A stretch of DNA of 64,000 bases from Akebia trifoliata (Eukaryota > Streptophyta > Magnoliopsida > Ranunculales > Lardizabalaceae): NCBI GenBank assembly GCA_017979445.1, contig CM030709.1, positions 1,612,001-1,676,000 on the forward strand, written 5' to 3'. Position numbers and translations under genes: made by a program. Under the pieces are notes generated by a model, which saw nothing but the letters and a program-made list of their open reading frames with translations, had not been told where the DNA came from and did no database searches. Within the stretch, counting starts at the first letter, position 1, and each line of letters starts with the position of its first letter. This document shows, one piece after another, positions 58,701 to 64,000 of this stretch.

Positions 58701-58862
58701 TCTTGATGTAGCAGAACGAGAAAAAGAGAGATTTTGCTTCAATTGGATCAAAAGCAATTTCTGATCTTCGAGACATTTCCCGTGAACCAAATTGTTATTT
58801 ACGTCGAACAGAATTGAGATGAAGGAGAGTAAGAGAAACCATGAGAAGAGTAGAAATCTCAT
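55731..58862 (-). CDS. LRR receptor-like protein, Ve-type, without cytoplasmic tail
   Basis: Intronless, 1043 residues. It follows the 41424-44813 gene closely from signal peptide to C-terminal cap, with small in-frame length differences (TGRI for TRRQI; three residues fewer after SWKAMMIQ). The similarity breaks after EVLPLP. The end reads FTPTDWTFAVLGVDLDWRFAVLGFGFGSG, a local duplication of W-x-FAVLG, then a membrane helix (about 1011-1030) and only 13 basic residues before the stop. The acidic tail and the FCVFC...CTCH ending are absent. It could still act as a membrane-anchored receptor or decoy, or be a decaying paralogue; the long open frame argues against an old pseudogene. Confidence 0.88.
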   Translation of the reverse strand: MRFLLFSWFLLLSFISILFDVNNNLVHGKCLEDQKLLLIQLKQNLSFSRSATSRLTSWTPNSSSWEGVTCDEVGNVIGLDLSSKSITGGIDNSSSLFELRYIEKLNLASNTFNFATPIPNGFARLVNLTSLNLSNSGFAGQIPMEISRLTRLVKLDLSTLFTGRITLKLEEPNLTTLVRDLLELRELLLDGVNISAKGNDWCQTISKLSNLEVLSLSNCYLSGPFHPSLSMLGSLSKFQLDDNNISAEVPEFFANFSKLTYLHLSSCGLYGKFPEKIFQLPLLQTLDLSINPRLHGSLPEFPQNGHLQNLVLSLTNFSGNLPDSIGNLKDLYNLKLVSCGFNGSIPPSMENLTKLRFLDLSLNCFTGPIPSMGLSENLTQINLSHNHLNGSFPSSHWDKLRKLVDLNLRNNSLNGSIPSALFTLPSLKRLDLAHNRFSGQLGEFSNASSSVLETLDFSYNKLEGTIPSSIFNISSLKIFIVSSNNFNGTLGLNMFQNFKNLSSLDLTDNRLSVNINGINPALFPQVGTLKLGSCKLREFPDFLHTQTTLTNLDLSNNQIRGKIPNWIGKIGDETLLHLNLSHNFLENPEQPLTNRELNSLAIVDLHSNLLQGNIPILPPFAIFLDYSQNNFTSIIPTNIDSYLSITGFFSLSSNKFTGEIPMSICKAGYLQVLDLSNNSLTGTIPSCLASIRSLRVLNLRANDFQGPMPETFPEGCNLRTLDLYGNRLEGDVSRTLANCTMLEVLALGNNKMNGTFPSWLSSLAQLRVLVLRSNKFHGPIGGHPETNLTFPMLQIIDLSSNNFTGNLSVEFFLSWKAMMIQSQSNYKQQILRYGFLELDQLYYQDAVTVTIKGLEMELVKILTVFSSIDLSNNKFEGYIPKAIGDLISLHLLNLSGNALTGPIPPSLGNLTQLESLDLSRNWLNGTIPTELLHLTFLAVLNLSVNNLVGLIPLGRQFSTFANDSFEGNAGLCGPPLSKKCRETAEVLPLPSFTPTDWTFAVLGVDLDWRFAVLGFGFGSGWGMVVGLILLRRVARRYRWRWAF

Positions 58863-59371
58863 TGGAGATGATTAAGAGATTGAACACTAGATGATGGGTT
58901 CAGTCGTGGCTGGCCAAATTGGTTTGGGTTTCAGCTTGAATAAGGTCAGATGGAGGAGGAGAGCCATTAAAGTACCATATTTGTTTTCTTTGTACTTTCA
59001 TGCAAGACTTCCACGAGTTTTGATTGCAAATTCACAGGAGGTTGACTTTGATCTTTCAAATTGAGCAGTAGAAAATATATGTTATTTATTTATCTAATTA
59101 TTTGAGATTCACATAAATGAAATTGAAGTATATTTAATTTACTGTTTGTGAATGTTAGATAAAACCAAATAATCACAAAATTTACACACACCAAAAAAAT
59201 GCTTCTACCTAGTGATTTTTTTCACAACATATAAAATTAAAAGACTTAACATCACAAGCAGAAGTTATTCACCAATAATGTTATTTGTATGAAAAGTAGT
59301 ATAGGTACATTAACTTTTGACCTGAATGTTACTTAATTGACAATTATTAAAAAACAAATATATATGTAGGT
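58863..59371. other. Upstream region of the second receptor-like protein gene
   Basis: Matches the other paralogue only for about 16 bp next to the start codon. No gene was recognised. Confidence 0.4.
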
Positions 59372-60113
59372 GGGCGGATCATGGGACATATGTAAAATCA
59401 ATGAATATGTGTTAGAGGTTTCGGATTGAGCTGATTTTTTGTGAGGATGGTCTCTATGATGAGAAGATCATCCTCACAAAAAATCAGCTCAATCTGAAAC
59501 ATGTAAGTCCATCAAAAGTAGTTTACAAATTATTGGTAAAAAATCGATGGTCTACATTCTAAATCATTTTTTATGGGATTAGAAGTTTCAGATTATCCTG
59601 ACTTTTTTTTTTTACGATGATCTTCTCTTCATAGATATCATCCTCACAAAAAAATCAGCTCAATGCAAAACCTCTAACCCATATTTGGAAAAATCATTAT
59701 TTTTACATATCTGTATATATATAAATTTTCAAATCAAGGGACATACGAAAAAACATATATAGAAATAATGTAACATTAATAAATTTTCAAAATATGGGTT
59801 AGATGTTTGAGATTGAGCTGATTTTTTGTGAGGATGATCTCTATGATGGGAAGATCATGTGGGAAAAAAAAAAATTCAGTCCAATCTGAAACTTCTAACC
59901 CCATTAAAAGTGATTTAGAATGTGGACCGTCAATTTTTTACTAATAATTTGTAAATCACTTTTGATGGATTTAGAAATTTCATATTAAACTATTTTTTGT
60001 GAGGATGATCTTCTCATCATAGTGACCATCCTCACAAGAAATCAACTCAATTTAAAACCGTTAACCTATATTTTGAAAAACCATTGTTTTTACATATGAC
60101 CTATGAACCGCCC
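59372..60113. mobile_element. Nested palindromic element with four hairpins
   Basis: The outer arms GGGCGGATCATGGGACATATG and CATATGACCTATGAACCGCCC pair. Inside are four hairpins (about 59410, 59575, 59795 and 59970), each pairing GCTGATTTTTTGTGAGGATGATC-like with GATCATCCTCACAAAAAATCAGC-like arms. The spacers between them (AAAATCGATGGTCTACATTC and GAATGTGGACCGTC) pair with each other as well. Non-coding. The target duplication is unclear because the flanks are AT-repeat. Confidence 0.75.
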
Positions 60114-60139
60114 CATATATATAAATATATATATATATA

Positions 60140-60492
60140 GGGGGCGTTCAGCAACAAACATTTTGGCAAAACATTTTTCAAAACATGGGTTAGAGATTTT
60201 GGAATGGACTGATTTTTGGTGAGGATGATCTCTACGGTGAGGAGATCATCCTCACCAAAAATCAGCTCGTTCCAAAACTTCTAGCCCCAGTTTACAAGTT
60301 GAAAAATCGTGGACCGTCCATTTTTTGTAAATCATTTTTGATGGGGTTAGAAGTTTTGGAATGGGCTGATTTTTGATGATGATGATCTTCTCACCGTAGA
60401 GATCATCCTCACCAAAAATCAGCTCATTCCAAAACCTCTAACCCATGTTTTGAAAAATGTTTTGCCAAAATGTTTGTTGCTGAACATTTCCC
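60140..60492. mobile_element. Two-hairpin palindromic element inserted in an AT repeat
   Basis: GGGGGCGTTCAGCAACAAAC and GTTTGTTGCTGAACATTTCCC are terminal inverted repeats, extended by ATTTTGGCAAAAC / GTTTTGCCAAAAT. Two inner hairpins (60183-60290 and 60345-60452) have arms GCTGATTTTTGGTGAGGATGATC. The flanks are (AT)n at 60118-60139 and 60495-60513, so a target duplication cannot be read. Confidence 0.8.
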
Positions 60493-60604
60493 ACATATAT
60501 ATATATATATATATAAAAGGGGAAATAATGTTGAGATTCACCACCCATTGCTTGTGATTTGGATTGCTTTGGGTTGGATTCAATTTTATATACCATTTCT
60601 ATTT

Positions 60605-60758
60605 TACCTCAAGATTGTACCTCATATTGCCCATCCTGACATGAAACTGTGTCAAAATCATAAATGTTTTTCGTCGATATCCGAGTTAAAAAGAATATAT
60701 GACTCCTACACATTTTCATGTCAATATATATGTGCATATAAGGTACAATCTTGAGATC
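60605..60758. mobile_element. ACCTCNAGATNGTACCTCA-family foldback, copy 3
   Basis: ACCTCAAGATTGTACCTCATATTG pairs with ATAAGGTACAATCTTGAGATC. The core AATCATAAATG...CATATATGACTC has apex GATATCCGAG. It lies between two elements of a different family. Confidence 0.75.
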
Positions 60759-60813
60759 ACTTCATACGCTTCCAGGATTCATAACTATGGTCATTGAAAA
60801 GCCAATACTTTTA

Positions 60814-61180
60814 GGGAAATGTTCAGCACCCTAAGTTTTACCACACTTTAACAAACGTTTTTTGTCCTACATGGGTTAGAAGTTTTGGAATGGGCTGATT
60901 TTTGGTGAGGATGATCTATATGATTAGAAGATCATCCTCCCCAAAAATCAGCCCATTCCAAAACGTTTAGCCCCATGTTTACACATTGAAAAATCGTGGA
61001 TCGTCCATTTTTTGTAAACCATTTTTGATGGGGTTAGAAGTTTTGGAATGAGCTGATTTTTGGTGAGGATGATCTCCTCACCATAGAAATCATCCTCACC
61101 AAAAATCAGCCCATTCCAAAACTTCTAACCCATGTAAGACAAAACACGTTTGTTAAAGCTTAGGGTGCTGAACGGGACCC
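60814..61180. mobile_element. Mutator-like MITE with perfect 9-bp target duplication
   Basis: ATACTTTTA flanks the element on both sides (60805-60813 and 61181-61189). The ends are GGGAAATGTTCAGCACCCTAAG and the reverse complement of GGGTCCCGTTCAGCACCCTAAG. A 9-bp duplication is typical of Mutator-like elements. Two inner hairpins (60875-60985 and 61029-61135) are near-identical to those at 60140-60492. No transposase is present. The intact duplication and high arm similarity suggest a recent insertion. Confidence 0.85.
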
Positions 61181-61194
61181 ATACTTTTAAGAAT

Positions 61195-61312
61195 AATGCT
61201 GGATTGTCTCAATTCACACTTTGCTGACGTGGAGGTGTGTACGAGTGAATAGCATCTATAATTCTATAAAAACCTCCACGTCAGCAAAATTGAGTTCAAG
61301 TCAATGCTATAA
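61195..61312. mobile_element. Foldback MITE of 118 bp
   Basis: TTTGCTGACGTGGAGGTGTG pairs with CCTCCACGTCAGCAAA, and the outer TTGTCTCAATTC/GAGTTCAAGTCAA parts are partially complementary. The centre GCATCTATAATTC recalls the hairpin cores elsewhere. Confidence 0.6.
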
Positions 61313-62028
61313 TTTCCACACAGTCGTCGTGGACTTGAACATTGCCAAAAATAAATATAAAAGTATTGGACGTGGAAAACATGAAAGAATTGCTCCAGAA
61401 AAACAAAACAACGGGAAAAAAAATCTACTCAGAAATATGATTGGTGGACCATCTCTTGACTAATGAGGATCATGAAATAGACAGTGATGATGGAGACATA
61501 AGGAAAAGATTGATGAACTAATTGTTAAAGTCATCAAAGCTGTGAACAAGGAACGATAAGTAGCACCTTCACTGTTCACACTAGTATACACAATGGAAAG
61601 ACGAATATGAAAGCATGTAGAAAAATATATTTTTATTAAAAACTAATATAATTTATTAATTAAATAACAAAATTATCTCTATGTATTTAAATAATGTCTC
61701 CTTACTTAGTTCTACTCTTTACAATCATTATTATTGTCTAGTACAACTTACAACTACACTAATAAATATATTAAACATAAAAAAACTCAAGTAAACAATT
61801 TGTTAACTCTCGCAATCAATCACAAAATTCAGTGAATTTTTCCCGATATTTCAACTTATCACCATATGTATTAAGACCTTTATAAATTAATGATGAAAGT
61901 AAATACAAACAGCAGAGGGGACGCATGCATTTCCTCTAATCTTACATATTGTCAATCAATGTGAAAGATTAAATGAATAGGTATTCCTCTTCACTGTTAC
62001 AAAGGATTTCTTAGTATCAAAAACTCAC
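61313..62028. other. Intergenic and probable 3' UTR of the PFK-2/FBPase-2 gene
   Basis: AT-rich. No other gene was recognised. Confidence 0.4.
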
Positions 62029-64000
62029 TCAGTCCATGAGTTTGTATCTTTTCTCTTGGACACCAGTAACTCCCATTTGTATCTCTATTATGGTATGAAG
62101 CGGTACCTGATCCAACAACACAAAAATTTGTCTTTTAATTTCAGAACTAAAATCTATCAAAGAAAAAATTATTAAACTCGGTATAATTCACAAACCAAAC
62201 AAAATAATATTTTTTATCAGCAATGAAAATAATAATTTTCAATATAAAAATTGAAAAATGTTCAATTTTTTATCTTCTTATTTCCCCCAATTTTTGTTAA
62301 CTCTTCTAATGATGGACCCAAATCATAATCAGAACTTTTCCTGTACAGAACTGCTGCCATATACCAGAAGCAATGGACATCTAATCTTTGCCCTCTCCCC
62401 AGCCCCATTAGCACATGTAGGACACAAGCAGACAGGCCAGTTTCTTCCCATCCTTCCCTCCTATGAATATATTTTAGTGTCTTGCAAGAAAAAGAAGCGT
62501 GCTGGGCTTTTAGAATTCATGGATTACCTCAATGTGAGGAATTTCTTTCAAAGGCCTGTCCGCAAAATAGGCATATAATGCTCTCAACACCGCCTGCAGA
62601 GATATGTTGAAGTCGTCAAAAAATCACTCCAGAAAATTAACATAAGAAGGGCTTCAATGTAATATATATAACCTGGTGAGAGATGACTACAACAGGTGCA
62701 CGTTGTCGTTCAAGTTCGATAATTACAGGCTCTAACCTGCATTAATACAGTTAAATTATTTGAAAAAGTGAGGTGGAAAACAAGAACCAAAAGCTTTAGC
62801 AATTTTATAGTAGGTCCTATACACTGCAAACCTTTGTATAACATCGAGATAAGATTCTCCGCGAGGATATCGATACCTCAGCTTGTCCTTCTTACGTGAT
62901 CTGCAATTGTGTGTGGTTAATGGATCAAACCAGAAAGTAACCAAAAAGAGCATGAAATTTTAAAGACAAACCATGCTTCAATAAGCAATGTTTCCTTATT
63001 TGCCGCCATAGGGGATGCTAAAAAATAACAACGTGAAGGTGAATCCCAAAATAGCTAATAACTTCCAGGCATTCCCATTGGCAGTCAAAGATGACAAGTA
63101 CAAACTGCTTGTTTGTTTCTCTTTTAAAAAAAAAACATCAAGCAACCTTTTTTTTCCCTGGTTATGGAAATGGGTGAAGGTGGTTTTGATCCCAGGTCTG
63201 TGGTATTACCACTCAAGCTTTAACAACCTGACAGAAGTTTCTTCAATTTTCTAACGAACGAGGAATTTGGTTCCACATTACACCAACAATTCATTGAGTT
63301 TACACCTCCAATAAAGAAAATACTATACAGCTTGGAGTTATCTGAATGTTTAAAGTAGTATAACTGTATAAGCCAGGACAATAAATATAGACACTGGTAT
63401 CATCATTAGAACCTTATCCCAAAAAATTGGAGTGATATGGCTATACTTCAGATGAGGAAAAACAGAGTGATAAATGTTGAACAATAGATAATTTTCGGAA
63501 CAAAAGTATAACAACATACTCATATTCCTCAGGCATGTTCCTCTTTATCTCTTCATATGACATTCCATCGCATACTCCAGCATTTATTTCATCAAGTGCA
63601 CGCCATTGTATCTGCAAAAAATATCATGAATGGCATTAACCACCTATGTTGACCGATTCTCAGATGTGCAAGTCATCCACCAAATTACTAAATGTGTAAA
63701 GCAGAGGTTGAACAAAAACAATGGGTACGTAAATAATTACTAACCTTTGGAAATCCGACAATAGGACTTGCAGTCAAAATTGTTCTCTGCAGTGTGCTGG
63801 TCCATATCTAGATCATGGGTAGAGAATAAGAAAAGATTATGATCAGTTTAACATGAATACCCTATTTCAAATACATTCAACTTGGAAACAAGTTGAAACC
63901 ATTACAATGTACAAATCAAGGTTAGCTTTCTCTGGTTTCAGGTGGCAATTGAGATTCTAAGTTTAATTTACTCCCAGATATTTAGCATAAATACCTTGCG
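62029..64000 (-). CDS. F2KP: 6-phosphofructo-2-kinase/fructose-2,6-bisphosphatase, 3' part
   Basis: Minus-strand exons 63807-63745, 63611-63520, 62900-62832, 62736-62673, 62593-62528 and 62106-62029 join in frame with GT-AG introns. A further exon apparently ends at 63995 and runs out of the window. The encoded C-terminus reads IWTSTLQRTILTASPIVGFPK, then IQWRALDEINAGVCDGM, the KKDKLRYRYPRGES stretch, VVVISHQAVLRALYAYF, and ends KRYKLMD. This is the bisphosphatase domain of the bifunctional cytosolic enzyme that makes and degrades fructose-2,6-bisphosphate, the signal that partitions carbon between sucrose and starch. The conserved Glu (DEIN) and second His (ISHQ) of the phosphatase site are present. 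The kinase half and N-terminal extension lie beyond the window. The phase of the 64-kb edge exon is uncertain. Confidence 0.93.

Noticed and set aside
62258..62578. Plus-strand frame of 106 codons
   Set aside because: It overlaps an exon and an intron of the bisphosphatase gene in antisense and has no domain of its own.
63160..63200. GGTTTTGATCCC resembling a tRNA B box
   Set aside because: No A box or cloverleaf could be formed around it.

Overview
The window is nuclear DNA from a flowering plant. The evidence is AT-rich intergenic sequence, GT-AG introns, plant-specific proteins (BAG-type chaperone regulator, HOOKLESS1-like acetyltransferase, Ve-type leucine-rich-repeat receptor-like proteins) and a dense load of plant retrotransposons and miniature inverted-repeat elements. 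The sequence alone does not fix the species. No rRNA, tRNA, CRISPR array or bacterial feature was seen.

Layout. 1-10.4 kb is repeat-rich: two related foldback units, one with its centre inverted, a hAT-like miniature element with an 8-bp target duplication, a possible Gypsy LTR remnant and a small Copia-type LTR element. 10.85-13.7 kb holds a three-exon gene for a small unrecognised protein. 16.6-18.5 kb is the SAGA deubiquitination factor SGF11. 20.5-21 kb is a Copia gag relic. 22.8-25.2 kb is a four-exon BAG gene on the minus strand. 26-35 kb is mostly retroelement debris and hairpins, with a G-box cluster near 33 kb. 35.8-37.0 kb is a HOOKLESS1-like GNAT gene, followed by a 115-bp repeat in four tandem copies. 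39.1-39.8 kb is a PEBP/YbhB-like gene (minus strand).

41.4-44.8 kb and 55.7-58.9 kb (minus strand) are two near-identical intronless receptor-like-protein genes. The second lacks the cytoplasmic tail. The 11 kb between them holds a second copy of the Copia-type mini-element, a LINE 3' end and many foldback elements. 59.4-61.2 kb is a cluster of nested palindromes with eight related hairpins, including a Mutator-like miniature element with a perfect 9-bp target duplication. 62.0-64.0 kb carries the last seven exons of 6-phosphofructo-2-kinase/fructose-2,6-bisphosphatase (minus strand), which runs off the window.

The genes do not form a pathway; they are independent housekeeping, signalling and immunity genes in a repeat-rich setting. 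The most unusual content is structural. Several foldback families share a similar hairpin core inside different terminal arms, some miniature elements carry other hairpins as cargo, and one inverted-repeat unit exists in both orientations. Exon boundaries were read by eye and could be off by a base or two.
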